From assembly GCF_000379465.1 (NCBI RefSeq), contig NZ_KB905385.1:62001-126000 (forward strand): a DNA stretch of 64,000 bases, in the 5' to 3' direction. Made by a program: the position numbers and the translations under genes. Below the pieces are notes generated by a model. The model was not told the origin of the DNA. It was given only the letters and a program-made list of their open reading frames with translations, and did not search any database. The DNA is from Sciscionella marina DSM 45152. Lineage in GTDB: Bacteria > Actinomycetota > Actinomycetes > Mycobacteriales > Pseudonocardiaceae. Positions 1 through 7,868 of this stretch are shown here, in pieces (position 1 is the stretch's first letter; each line of letters opens with the position of its first letter).

Positions 1-73
1 TCTTCACGCCCCTGATTTTGTTCTTGAAAATGTAGGCACCTACACGAAGTGCCTGTCGCACTGGTACAGCCAT
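1..73 (-). CDS. hpnH: HpnH, adenosylhopane-forming radical SAM protein (5' end only)
   Basis: Only the first 24 codons lie in the window; the gene continues past position 1. The peptide begins MAVPVRQALRVGAYIFKNKI, which matches the conserved N-terminus of HpnH. HpnH proteins start MAVP, then an R-x-G-A-Y/R-Y-I segment and a basic K-x-K-x-x-G stretch ahead of the radical-SAM core. HpnH joins a 5'-deoxyadenosyl radical to diploptene to make adenosylhopane. The gene sits 7 bases after the hpnG stop on the same strand, at the expected place in a hopanoid operon. The CxxxCxxC cluster motif lies outside the window, so the call rests on the N-terminus and on gene order. Confidence 0.72.
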   Translation of the reverse strand, partial: MAVPVRQALRVGAYIFKNKIRGVK

Positions 74-80
74 ACGAGTT

Positions 81-665
81 TCAGACCTCCAAATCTACCG
101 CGGGAGTGTTGAGGGTCGTCGTTTCCTCGGCCCATTTGCGCATTCCTGGTCCCACTCTACGCAGCGTACGAATCGCCGCGATGCCCGCGGTGACGGTGCG
201 CGGGTGGGACAGCGGGAACCGCGGGGTGTCGACGACGGCCCTGATGACCGCTCGGGGACCGGTCACCCGGTGCAGCAGGTGCGCGGATTCCATATCGGCG
301 ATGAGCGCACCGGTCGCGGCGAGTTGGGATCGCCGCGCGCCGTGCACGATCGCGGCCGTGGTGACGACCGGTCCGAGGTGCACGGTGAGTCCTGATTCGC
401 GCAGCAGCGCGGCGAGGCGTTCGGGCTCGGTGAGCGCGAACTCGGCCCCGTCCTCGGCGCGCACGCAGTTGCCGACGACGAGGTCGCCTGCGGACACGGC
501 ACCGTCGAGGGCACCGCCGAACCCGGCGACGACCGCCGGTTCCGTGGTGGCGGGCGCGGCACGCAGCGAGCGCGCCCTGCCCATTCCGGTGCGCAGTACG
601 TGCGCGCCCGCGCTGCGCATCGAAAGGGCTTCGATGCGCAGCGGGGCGAGCACGGTAACGGTCAT
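81..665 (-). CDS. hpnG: Hopanoid-associated phosphorylase / adenosylhopane nucleosidase HpnG
   Basis: 194 residues related to the nucleoside phosphorylase (MTA/SAH nucleosidase, PNP/UDP) superfamily. HpnG removes adenine from adenosylhopane to give ribosylhopane, the side-chain precursor of bacteriohopanetetrol. Visible features are the short N-terminal strand MTVTVLAPLRIEA, the Gly-rich loop VVAGFGGAL near residue 45 and the MESAHLL segment around residue 125. The last resembles the Met-Glu substrate/catalytic motif of the family. The start codon overlaps the shc stop by four bases (ATGA), so the two are translationally coupled. It is slightly shorter than many HpnG proteins (about 200-230 residues). 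Confidence 0.82.
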   Translation of the reverse strand: MTVTVLAPLRIEALSMRSAGAHVLRTGMGRARSLRAAPATTEPAVVAGFGGALDGAVSAGDLVVGNCVRAEDGAEFALTEPERLAALLRESGLTVHLGPVVTTAAIVHGARRSQLAATGALIADMESAHLLHRVTGPRAVIRAVVDTPRFPLSHPRTVTAGIAAIRTLRRVGPGMRKWAEETTTLNTPAVDLEV

Positions 666-2647
666 GATGCAGGTTGGTCCGTTCCGAGGTAGCGGCCGAT
701 CGCGTTGATCGGGAAGACCAGCCGGTAGAGCTCATAGCTGATGTAGAAGTCGCCGGGGAATCCGGTCCCGGTGAACTGTTCCTCGTCCCAGCCGCCGTCG
801 GCGCGCTGGTTGCTCATCAGCCAGCGGATCCCGGCGTCCGCCTTCGGCCCGCGCTCACCGGCGGCCAGCAGGGCCAGCAGCGCCCACGCGGTCTGCGAGG
901 GGGTGGAGGTTCCCTTACCGCTCCAGGTCGTGTCCACATAGGACCGCAGATCCTCGCCCCAGCCGCCGTCCGGGTTCTGCTTCTCGTACAGCCAGGCGAC
1001 CGCGCGCCGGATCCGGTTGTCCCCCGCGGAGATGCCGGACTTGATCAGCGCGGGAACCACGGCACCGGTGCCGTAGATGTAGTTCGCGCCCCAGCGGCCG
1101 TACCAGGAACCGTCTTCCTCCTGGGAGTCGAGCAGCCAGCGCAGCCCGTCGCGTGCCGGCCGGCTGTGCGTCATGCCCAGCGCGGTGTACATCTCCACGA
1201 TGTGCGCGGTGACATCGGCCGACGGCGGGTCGATGACGGCGCCGAAATCGCAGAACGGCACATAGTTGACCAGCCACTGGGTGTTGTCCGCGTCGAACGC
1301 GCCCCAGCCGCCGTCCTTGGACCGCATCGCGGTGAGCCAGGTAGTCGCCTTCTCGATGGAGGCTCGTACCGCGCCCTGCCGCTGCGGGTGCTTGACCCGG
1401 TTGAGCGCGAGCACGATCTCCGAGGTGTCGTCGGTGTCCGGGTAGATGTCGTTGGCGAACTCGAAGGCCCAGCCACCGCATTCCACGCCGGGCCGCTGCA
1501 CCGTCCAGTCACCCGGCACGGTGATCTGCTCGGCGAGCAGCCAGTCGGTCGCGGTGACCACGGACTCGTTGTCCGCCGGGATACCCGCGTCGAGCAGGGC
1601 GTTGAGCGCGAGCGCGGTGTCCCACACCGGGGACTGGCAGGCCTCGAACCAGCGCATCGTGCCGTCCGGGGTCTCCTCCCAGACGGTGAACCCGTCGAGC
1701 CCGTTGATCGCCTTGTCCAGCACCGGGTGGTCCATCTGGTAGCCGAGCAGGGTCAGCGCGATGATCGAGTACACCCACGGGGGCTGGATGCCGCCCCAGC
1801 CGCCGTCGGCCTCCTGGCGGGCGATGATCCACTCGCCGACCTGGCGCAGCGCCGATTCGCGCAGTGGTTTGACCGGGGAGTCTTCGTGCCGGTGCAGCAG
1901 CCAGTCCAGCCCGTTGAACGCGGTGCTGAAGAAGTCGTCGCGCAGCTTGTCCCGGGCGTCCACCAGCCGCATCGGGTTGAGCTCGGCGAGCTTGGGCAGT
2001 GTGGGCAGCGCGAAGATCGAGCGTTTCGGCTTGTCGATGTAGAGCTCGGTGATGCCGATGCCCAGCGAGCGCACCGGGCGCATGGCGCTGACCACGGTGA
2101 GCGCCATGACCGTCTGGCGCGCCCATGCCGCCCAGTCGTAGGTGTTCAGCGGGAACCAGGAGGGCAGGAAGATCATCTCCGGTGGCAGCACCGGGAGGTC
2201 GTCCCAGGACCATTCGCCGAACATCGCGAGCCAGAACCGGGTGAAGATCCGGGTCTTCGGGATACCGCCCTGGGAGAGGATGTAGTCCCGCGCCAGCCGC
2301 ATGTGCCGTACCTGCGGGTCGTCCCCGGCGAGGCGGAGCGCGATGTAGGCCTCGACCGTGGTGGACAGTTCGGCGGGTCCGCCGGGGAAAGTCGCCCAGG
2401 TGCCGTCCTCGGCTTGCTGGGAGCGGATCCAGCGAGCGGTCTGCTCGGTCTGCTCCTCGGTGCGGATCCCGAGGAACTGACGCAGGAACAGATCCTCGGC
2501 ATCCATCGTGACGTTGGTCCGCAGCTTGCCTTTCCACCAGCCCTGCTCGTTCTGCAGGGAGAGCAGGTGCTCACGGGCGCGCAACAGCGCCTCGGTCACC
2601 TCGGCTTCGTCGGTGGTCAGCTCGCTGTCGAGTACCGTATAGCTCAC
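662..2647 (-). CDS. shc: Squalene-hopene cyclase
   Basis: 661 residues, the normal length for squalene-hopene cyclase, which cyclises squalene to hopene/hopanol at the membrane. The catalytic DxDD motif is present as D404-T-D-D407, within YPDTDDTSE. At least seven QW-type repeats are visible, for example QNEQGWW near residue 32, QAEDGTW near 78, QEADGGW near 278, QEEDGSW, QNPDGGW and QRADGGW. These stabilise the alpha-alpha barrels. The start is GTG with a good GAGGAG ribosome site six bases upstream. About 100 non-coding bases separate it from the polyprenyl synthase upstream, the only real gap in this operon. Confidence 0.96.
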   Translation of the reverse strand: MSYTVLDSELTTDEAEVTEALLRAREHLLSLQNEQGWWKGKLRTNVTMDAEDLFLRQFLGIRTEEQTEQTARWIRSQQAEDGTWATFPGGPAELSTTVEAYIALRLAGDDPQVRHMRLARDYILSQGGIPKTRIFTRFWLAMFGEWSWDDLPVLPPEMIFLPSWFPLNTYDWAAWARQTVMALTVVSAMRPVRSLGIGITELYIDKPKRSIFALPTLPKLAELNPMRLVDARDKLRDDFFSTAFNGLDWLLHRHEDSPVKPLRESALRQVGEWIIARQEADGGWGGIQPPWVYSIIALTLLGYQMDHPVLDKAINGLDGFTVWEETPDGTMRWFEACQSPVWDTALALNALLDAGIPADNESVVTATDWLLAEQITVPGDWTVQRPGVECGGWAFEFANDIYPDTDDTSEIVLALNRVKHPQRQGAVRASIEKATTWLTAMRSKDGGWGAFDADNTQWLVNYVPFCDFGAVIDPPSADVTAHIVEMYTALGMTHSRPARDGLRWLLDSQEEDGSWYGRWGANYIYGTGAVVPALIKSGISAGDNRIRRAVAWLYEKQNPDGGWGEDLRSYVDTTWSGKGTSTPSQTAWALLALLAAGERGPKADAGIRWLMSNQRADGGWDEEQFTGTGFPGDFYISYELYRLVFPINAIGRYLGTDQPAS

Positions 2648-2749
2648 GCTGTCTCCTCGCTGGTGCTCGTCGACACCGTTCGCATAGCTGCTCTGCTGTC
2701 TGGTTCGCTCGCAAGCTCGCTCACGATCGCTGGTTCCCCTCTCTGATGC

Positions 2750-3757
2750 TCACAGGTCACGCTCCGTTACGAATCGTGCGGTCAGTTCGAAGGCCGCCCT
2801 GGTGTTCTCGGGCAGATCGATCTCGTCCAGGCAGGCGATCGCGGACCGCACGTGCTCATCGGCCTGGACACTGGTCCATTCCCGCCCGCCCGCCTTCTCG
2901 ATCAGCGTGGCGAGCAGGGCCACGTCGGTCTCCCGCTCGTTGCCGTACCGCTCGCGCAGTTCGTCGCCCGCGCTGGTGCCGGAATCCATGGCGGCGAGCA
3001 CCGGGACCGATTTCTTCCGCGAGGTCAGGTCGGAGAGCGCCGGTTTGCCGGTCACCTCGCTCGCGCCCCAGATCCCGAGCAGGTCGTCGACCATCTGGAA
3101 GGCGATCCCGAGGTGTTCGCCGAACGTGTCGAGCGCGTGCACGGTCGCCTCGTCCGCGCCCGCGGCCACCGCGCCGATGGAACTGGCGCAGGCGAGCAGC
3201 GCGGAGGTCTTGTCCCGCTCCATGCGCACGCATTCCTCGACGGTCACATCGGCGCGGGATTCGAAGCTGACATCGGCGCTCTGCCCGGCGATCAGCCTGC
3301 GCACCGCGGTCGTCAGGCATTTCTCGACGGCCACCGCCCGGTCCGGCTGATAGGCCTCGCGCACCGTGTCCACGGCGACGGTGAGCATCGCGTCCCCGGC
3401 CAGGATCGCCGCGGGGACCCCGAAGACCCGCCAGGCGGTCGCGCGGTGCCGGCGCTCCACGTCCCCGTCCATCACATCGTCGTGCAGCAGCGAGAAGTTG
3501 TGCACCAGTTCGACGGCGGCACCGGCGGGGACCCCGAGTTCGGAGCGGGATCCGGCCGCCTGCGCGGAAAGCAGCGCGAGCGCGGGCCGCAGGGTCTTGC
3601 CCCCTGGCGTGCTCGGTTTGCCCTCGCCGTCCTCCCAGCCGAAGTGGTAGCGGCAGACGCGCGCGGTGGGACCGTCGAGCCGGTCGATGGCCGAACGCAA
3701 CGCGGGGGTCACCAGCTCACGCGCTTCGGTGAGTTCGCTCGGCATCACCGCGGTCAT
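2750..3757 (-). CDS. Polyprenyl (short-chain prenyl diphosphate) synthase
   Basis: 335 residues of the trans-isoprenyl diphosphate synthase family, which condenses isopentenyl diphosphate with an allylic diphosphate. Its place in a hopanoid operon suggests supply of farnesyl diphosphate for HpnC/D. The first aspartate-rich motif is intact (D93-D-V-M-D97, in HNFSLLHDDVMDGD). The second reads DDLLG rather than DDxxD, a variant seen in many actinobacterial homologues. The chosen ATG gives MTAVMPSELTEARELV and overlaps the stop of the 28-codon ORF upstream by four bases. An ATG 12 codons further upstream is also open but has no better ribosome site. Product chain length cannot be read from the sequence. 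Confidence 0.88.
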   Translation of the reverse strand: MTAVMPSELTEARELVTPALRSAIDRLDGPTARVCRYHFGWEDGEGKPSTPGGKTLRPALALLSAQAAGSRSELGVPAGAAVELVHNFSLLHDDVMDGDVERRHRATAWRVFGVPAAILAGDAMLTVAVDTVREAYQPDRAVAVEKCLTTAVRRLIAGQSADVSFESRADVTVEECVRMERDKTSALLACASSIGAVAAGADEATVHALDTFGEHLGIAFQMVDDLLGIWGASEVTGKPALSDLTSRKKSVPVLAAMDSGTSAGDELRERYGNERETDVALLATLIEKAGGREWTSVQADEHVRSAIACLDEIDLPENTRAAFELTARFVTERDL

Positions 3758-3840
3758 GAGAGGACGCCCTTTCCGAGCATCGCAGCGAGCCACGGCGAGC
3801 GAGGAGCGCGGGAAAGGCGTCCTCGGGCCAACACGGTCAT
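3754..3840 (-). CDS. 28-residue ORF coupled between hpnE and the polyprenyl synthase
   Basis: A 28-codon frame begins with ATG overlapping the hpnE stop (ATGA). It ends in a TGA overlapping the ATG of the polyprenyl synthase (again ATGA). A strong AGGAGGG sits four bases before its start, whereas the downstream synthase has only a weak AAGGG. The peptide begins MTVLARGRLSRAPRSPWLAA and is basic, with no recognised family. The frame lies across a long inverted repeat, so its translation could open the hairpin and free the synthase ribosome site. That role is inference from the geometry. It may instead be an accidental frame. Confidence 0.45.
   Translation of the reverse strand: MTVLARGRLSRAPRSPWLAAMLGKGVLS
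3760..3824 (-). repeat. Long imperfect inverted repeat ahead of the polyprenyl synthase
   Basis: GAGGACGCCCTTTCC at 3760-3774 pairs with GGAAAGGCGTCCTC at 3811-3824. This is 14 pairs with a single bulged base around a roughly 36-base, GC-rich loop. In the mRNA (minus strand) the second arm ends three bases before the synthase ATG and contains its only AAGGG ribosome-site candidate. The element could therefore mask translation initiation, act as an mRNA processing site, or be a dispersed REP-like repeat. Confidence 0.6.
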
Positions 3841-5198
3841 GTGCCCTCCTGAAGTCTCGGTCTGCCGATGAGGCGCGCCGCGTCGAGCCCGCTGCGCACC
3901 GCTCCCTCCATCGTGTCCGGCCACCCGGTACCGGTCCACGCCCCCGCGAGCACCAGCCCCGGCACCTTGCTCGCCGGGTTCGCGCGCATCACCGCGGTCC
4001 CCGGGCCCTGGCGGAATGTCGCGTGCCGTTCCCGGGTGACGAAGAACGACTCGACGTTCGCCGCGGCGGCCGCGGGAAGCACCCTGCTCAGCTCGGGGAG
4101 GAAAGTCTTGCGCAGGTTCGCGGTCGGCTCGTCGATGAGTTCTTCCGCAGCAGACAGTGACACGGCGAGGTACTGGGCGCCACTCGGTTTTCGCGCGTCG
4201 TCGCTCGATTCGGTGAGTCCGGAGATCGCGGTGCGGTCGAACACCCACTGCACGGGGGAGTCGACGAAGGCGAGCATCTGCTCGTCGAGCACTTCCCGGT
4301 CGTAGACCACGTGCAGGTTCAGGATCGGCGAGGTGCCGAGCTCCTCGGGATAGCCGGACGGCGTGCGCAGCGAGCCCTTCGGGGCGAGCTCGGCCGCCTT
4401 GCGCGCGGGTACCGCGAGCACGACCCGGTCCGCCTCGAGCCGTTCCCCGTCGAGTTCCACCGTGAACCCGTCCGCGTCCGGGGTGATCCGGCGCGCCGGG
4501 GTGTCGGTGCGCACGCTCGCGCCCCGGTCCCGCAGGTACTTCTCCGCGGCCTCCCCGTGCAGCCGCTGCAGCGGAACACGGGGGATCCCGATATCTGCCG
4601 AGTCCGCGTTCTCCAGCAGCGCGGTGCGGAACACCATGGCGCACAGGGAAAGCGCGGCATTGTCCGCTTCGGTGTTCAGCGCGGCGACCGTGATCAGGTT
4701 CCACAGCGCCTCGATGGTGCGGTCGTTCTGTCCCGCGCGGCGCAGCCAGGTGCCGAACCGCTGCTCGTCCAGCGCCGGGTTGTCCAGTTCGAGCTTGCGC
4801 AGTTCGTCCACCCCGCGCAGTACCCGGAGCCGGTCCGTGAGGCCGAGCAGTCCGTACCGGGCCAGTGCGGGACCCAGGTGCAGCGGGGCGGGCAGTCCGG
4901 GGGTGCGTTCGAGCACGTACCGGTTCCCGCCCGGGCGCTGCACCGGGATGCGGAACCGGGGCTGCATCTCGATCTCGTGTTCCACCCCGAGCCTGCGCAG
5001 CCAGCCGAGGTATTCGGTGTAGCAGCGCAGCAGCACGTGCTGGCCGTTGTCGATCACCAGTCCTTCCCTGGTGAACGAGAAGGTGGCCCCGCCGAGCCGG
5101 GCCCGTTCCTCGAGCACGGTGACCGACCAGCCACGGTCCACCAGCGAACAGGCCGCCGTCAGCCCGGCAAGCCCGCCACCGGCCACGATCGCGCGCAT
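3837..5198 (-). CDS. hpnE: HpnE, hydroxysqualene-to-squalene FAD-dependent amine-oxidase-fold enzyme
   Basis: 453 residues. The N-terminus MRAIVAGGGLAGLTAACSL carries the GxGxxG dinucleotide-binding loop, followed by a phytoene-desaturase-like fold. The ERARLGGATFSF and NGQHVLL segments bind FAD, and the C-terminal VLAGAWTGTGWPDTMEGAV is the typical FAD-binding end. In the HpnCDE route, HpnE reduces hydroxysqualene to squalene. The ATG at 5198 overlaps the hpnD stop (ATGA), which fixes the start. An open reading frame extends upstream but only as an antiphase shadow of hpnD. Length agrees with the family (about 420-460). Confidence 0.92.
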   Translation of the reverse strand: MRAIVAGGGLAGLTAACSLVDRGWSVTVLEERARLGGATFSFTREGLVIDNGQHVLLRCYTEYLGWLRRLGVEHEIEMQPRFRIPVQRPGGNRYVLERTPGLPAPLHLGPALARYGLLGLTDRLRVLRGVDELRKLELDNPALDEQRFGTWLRRAGQNDRTIEALWNLITVAALNTEADNAALSLCAMVFRTALLENADSADIGIPRVPLQRLHGEAAEKYLRDRGASVRTDTPARRITPDADGFTVELDGERLEADRVVLAVPARKAAELAPKGSLRTPSGYPEELGTSPILNLHVVYDREVLDEQMLAFVDSPVQWVFDRTAISGLTESSDDARKPSGAQYLAVSLSAAEELIDEPTANLRKTFLPELSRVLPAAAAANVESFFVTRERHATFRQGPGTAVMRANPASKVPGLVLAGAWTGTGWPDTMEGAVRSGLDAARLIGRPRLQEGT

Positions 5199-6052
5199 CA
5201 GAACGCACCCGCCAAGGCCCGCGCGGCGACTCCCGCCTTCTCCATACCGGGCAACGAGACCCGCCGGTCGAGCACCTGCCAGGGCCGCAGCGAGATGTTG
5301 GTCAGCAGCCGCTGATAGATCCCGGCCATCGCCGCGCAGCAGGCCCTGCTCCTGCGGTCCAGGCGGCCGAGCAGCCGCATCCCCTCGGCGTACCACTCCT
5401 GGGCGCGGGCCGCCTCGAACTCGATGAGGGCGAGCAGCGCGTCGTGTTCGTCGAGCAGGGCGCCGTCCGCGTCGATGTCCAGGGTGCACCCGAACCGTTC
5501 GAGATCTTCGGCCGGCAGATAGATCCGCCCGTTGATCCGGTCCTCGCGGATGTCGCGCAGGATGTTGGTCAGCTGCAGGGCGATGCCGAGCGAATCGGCG
5601 AGCCGGTCGTTCGCCGGGGTCCGGTCCGCGCCGAACACCGCGAGGGAGAGTCGCCCGATCGATCCGGCGACACAACGGCAGTAGTGCCGCAGCCCCTCGA
5701 AGTCCGGATAACCGGTGCCGAGCACATCCGCGCGGCAGCCTTCGATCAGTTCCTCGAAGGCGCGCATCGGGATCCCGGTGCGCGCCCGGGTGTCCGCGAT
5801 CGCCACCAGCACCGGGTCCTCGGGAAAGGCCGCGGGATCCGCGCACGCCTGCTCGGCGAGGGCGAGACCGGCGAGCTTGGTCTCGGCGTCGTCCTGCCCG
5901 TCCCCGATGTCGTCGATGCGCCTGGCGAAGGCGTACACCGCGGAGAGCGCGGCACGCTTGGGTTTGGGCAGCAGCTTGATGCCGTAGGAGAAATTGCGAG
6001 CCTGTTCGGTGGTGATCTGCTCGCAGCGCTGATAAGCCTCGTCGAGATTCAC
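5198..6052 (-). CDS. hpnD: HpnD, presqualene diphosphate synthase
   Basis: 284 residues of the squalene/phytoene synthase family. HpnD condenses two farnesyl diphosphates to presqualene diphosphate. Both aspartate-rich Mg2+/diphosphate motifs are present: D47-D-I-G-D51, and D167-I-R-E-D171 within LTNILRDIREDR, followed by NGRIYLP. The first ATG overlaps the hpnC stop by four bases, and the hpnE start overlaps its own stop. The C, D and E genes are thus one tightly coupled block, in the usual gene order of actinobacterial hopanoid operons. Confidence 0.94.
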   Translation of the reverse strand: MNLDEAYQRCEQITTEQARNFSYGIKLLPKPKRAALSAVYAFARRIDDIGDGQDDAETKLAGLALAEQACADPAAFPEDPVLVAIADTRARTGIPMRAFEELIEGCRADVLGTGYPDFEGLRHYCRCVAGSIGRLSLAVFGADRTPANDRLADSLGIALQLTNILRDIREDRINGRIYLPAEDLERFGCTLDIDADGALLDEHDALLALIEFEAARAQEWYAEGMRLLGRLDRRSRACCAAMAGIYQRLLTNISLRPWQVLDRRVSLPGMEKAGVAARALAGAF

Positions 6053-6945
6053 CCTCGTCCTCCAACGAGGCTGCGCAGCGCCAGCGCCGCGGTACGTGGC
6101 TTGCTCGGGCCGACCTGCGAACCGATCGTGTCGAAGTTCGCCGCCGCGATCGCCGCGGCCGTCGCGCGCCCGCCCGCGAGGAACCCGGAGACCGCGATCC
6201 GCCCGGCCCCGCGCAGTTCCCTGAGCAGTGGCTCTCCCTCGTCCAGCAGTCGCACCGCGCGCTGGGCCTCGAAGGCGGTCAGCGCGCGCAGCCCGCGCGA
6301 GGCGGGTGCCCTGGTCAGTTCCTCGGTGCTCACCCCGAACCGTTCGCGGTCCTGCGCGGGCAGGTAGATCCGGCCGTTCCCGGCGTCCTCGGCGATGTCC
6401 TGCAGGTGCTCGAGGATCTGCAGTGCCGTGCAGATCCTGTCGGAGAGCTTCTCGTTCGCCGGCGTGTGATTGCCGAACACGTACAGCACCAGGTTGCCGA
6501 CCGGGTTCGCGGAGTAGGAGCAGTAGTCGAGCAGCTGCTCGTAGGTCCGGTACTCGCGCACCTGCTGATCGGTGAGGTTCGCGGTGATCAGGTCGTCGAA
6601 TGGTTCGCGGGGGATGCCGACCTCGCGGACGGTTTCCCCCAGTACCCGCATCACCTCGTCGCGCGGCTCGCTTCCGGCGAACAATTCGTCGAGATCGCGG
6701 GAAACCTTGCGCAGCAGGGTGGCGCGATCGCCGGGCGCCTCATCGCCGATGTAGTCGACGAACCTGGCGTACACGTAGATCGCCATCAGATGACGCCGGT
6801 GCTTCTTCGGGAGAAACCACAGTGCGACCGGAAAATTCTCGGTCCCCGCGACCTTGCGGAGCTCGGTGGTGGACACCGCCGGATGCGGTGCTCTGTGCGC
6901 CTGTGCGGCGCCCGATCGCTGACGCTGGAGGGCCAATCGGGTCAT
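6049..6945 (-). CDS. hpnC: HpnC, hydroxysqualene synthase
   Basis: 298 residues, squalene/phytoene synthase family. HpnC converts presqualene diphosphate to hydroxysqualene. Motif one is D64-Y-I-G-D68-E, and motif two is reduced to QDIAED (182-187) followed by GNGRIYLP. This asymmetry is characteristic of HpnC compared with HpnD. It is the first gene of the operon. The ATG used here has an AAAGG directly against it, so spacing is poor. A GTG at codon 24 (VSTTELRKVAGTENFPVAL) is where many homologues begin and is a real alternative. The promoter should lie in 6946-7142, shared with the divergent MarR gene. Confidence 0.93.
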   Translation of the reverse strand: MTRLALQRQRSGAAQAHRAPHPAVSTTELRKVAGTENFPVALWFLPKKHRRHLMAIYVYARFVDYIGDEAPGDRATLLRKVSRDLDELFAGSEPRDEVMRVLGETVREVGIPREPFDDLITANLTDQQVREYRTYEQLLDYCSYSANPVGNLVLYVFGNHTPANEKLSDRICTALQILEHLQDIAEDAGNGRIYLPAQDRERFGVSTEELTRAPASRGLRALTAFEAQRAVRLLDEGEPLLRELRGAGRIAVSGFLAGGRATAAAIAAANFDTIGSQVGPSKPRTAALALRSLVGGRG

Positions 6946-7063
6946 CCTTTACTGCCGTCGTCGGTCGCCGCGGCCGCTTGTGGCTGGCCTTGCCGACCAC
7001 CGCCGAGTTCGAGGTCGTCCGGGACATTTCGCGATTAGTTGTGTCATACAGCTACTTTTGCTG

Positions 7064-7095
7064 CTACCGTACTCTTCACCCTCGGCTTACGGTAG
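7064..7095. promoter_or_regulatory. Inverted repeat in the hpnC/marR divergent promoter region
   Basis: CTACCGTA (7064-7071) and TACGGTAG (7088-7095) are perfect 8-bp inverted arms separated by 16 bases. They lie in the only non-coding stretch between the hopanoid operon and the divergent MarR gene. The arms are centred about two helical turns apart. This makes them a candidate operator for the adjacent MarR protein, controlling itself, hopanoid synthesis or both. No binding site consensus is known for this regulator, so the role is inferred from position. Confidence 0.45.
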
Positions 7096-7142
7096 TTGTG
7101 GGACATCACTCGGGCGGCTACAACCCGACAGGGACTGCATAG

Positions 7143-7823
7143 GTGAGGAAACAGCCACGAAAGCCACGCGCGCACAAGCAGCAGGCGGCGCCGCGCAAGC
7201 GGGCCCGAGCGGACACAACGCCCGGAAAGCTCGCGCGCAAGCAGGCGCGCGCCGACAACAAGGTCGCGCGGCGGCGGGCGAAAGCGGCGACCCGGGCTGA
7301 CAAGGCGAACAAGGCCGCGAAGAAACAACAGCCCATTCCGTCGTTTCTCGGGCCGAACGCCACCGGAACCGACAGTCTCGAACTGGCCGAACGGCAGCTG
7401 ACCCTGCTCGTCCGCACCACCGCGATGCTCGCCCAGGAGAACACCCGCGAGGCTCCACTGGACCGCTCGAGCTACTTGTTGCTGTGCACCCTGGACAAGA
7501 AGGGGCCCTCGACCATCTCCACGCTGGCCGCCGAGCTGTGCCTCGCCGCGTCCACCGTGACCCGCCAGGTCGCCACCATGTGCGCGGCCGGGCTGGTGTC
7601 CAGTGCGGCCCATCCCAACGACCGGCGGGCCCGGGTCATCACCATGGAGTCGCACGGCAAGGAACTGTTCGTGGCCGAGCGCAAGCGCCGCCGTGGGGTG
7701 CTTCGCGCGATCACCGGCAGCTGGACCGACGACGAGTGCGAACAGCTCGCCGAACTGCTCAGCAGGCTGAACACCTCGCTCGGCCAGCTCTTCGAAGGGG
7801 CCCCGCTCGCCTACGAGCTGTGA
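7143..7823 (+). CDS. MarR-family regulator with long Lys/Arg/Ala-rich N-terminal tail
   Basis: 226 residues in two parts. Residues 1 to about 65 are an extremely basic, low-complexity tail rich in Lys, Arg, Ala and Gln (for example KRARADTTPGKLARKQARA). Residues 75-226 form a MarR winged-helix domain. STISTLAAELCLAASTVTRQ is the helix-turn-helix and HPNDRRARVITMESHGKEL is the wing. The GTG start has only a weak ribosome site, and no other start codon falls inside the tail that would remove it. The tail resembles those of nucleoid proteins and may give non-specific nucleic-acid binding. It is divergent from the hopanoid operon, suggesting regulation of membrane lipid synthesis (inference). Confidence 0.8.
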   Translation: MRKQPRKPRAHKQQAAPRKRARADTTPGKLARKQARADNKVARRRAKAATRADKANKAAKKQQPIPSFLGPNATGTDSLELAERQLTLLVRTTAMLAQENTREAPLDRSSYLLLCTLDKKGPSTISTLAAELCLAASTVTRQVATMCAAGLVSSAAHPNDRRARVITMESHGKELFVAERKRRRGVLRAITGSWTDDECEQLAELLSRLNTSLGQLFEGAPLAYEL

Positions 7824-7839
7824 ACCGGGGAGCGGCGAA

Positions 7840-7857
7840 TACCCCTTCACAGGGGTA
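7840..7857. terminator. Short hairpin between convergent genes
   Basis: TACCCC (7840-7845) and GGGGTA (7852-7857) form a perfect 6-bp stem with a six-base loop. It sits in the 45-base gap between the MarR gene and the convergent membrane-protein gene. There is no T tract, as is common for actinobacterial terminators, so function is uncertain. Confidence 0.4.
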
Positions 7858-7868
7858 CCGCAGGAGGG

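Noticed and set aside
674-2746. 690-codon plus-strand frame across shc
   Set aside because: The squalene-hopene cyclase on the other strand carries DxDD and QW repeats. The plus frame is a mirror without family features.
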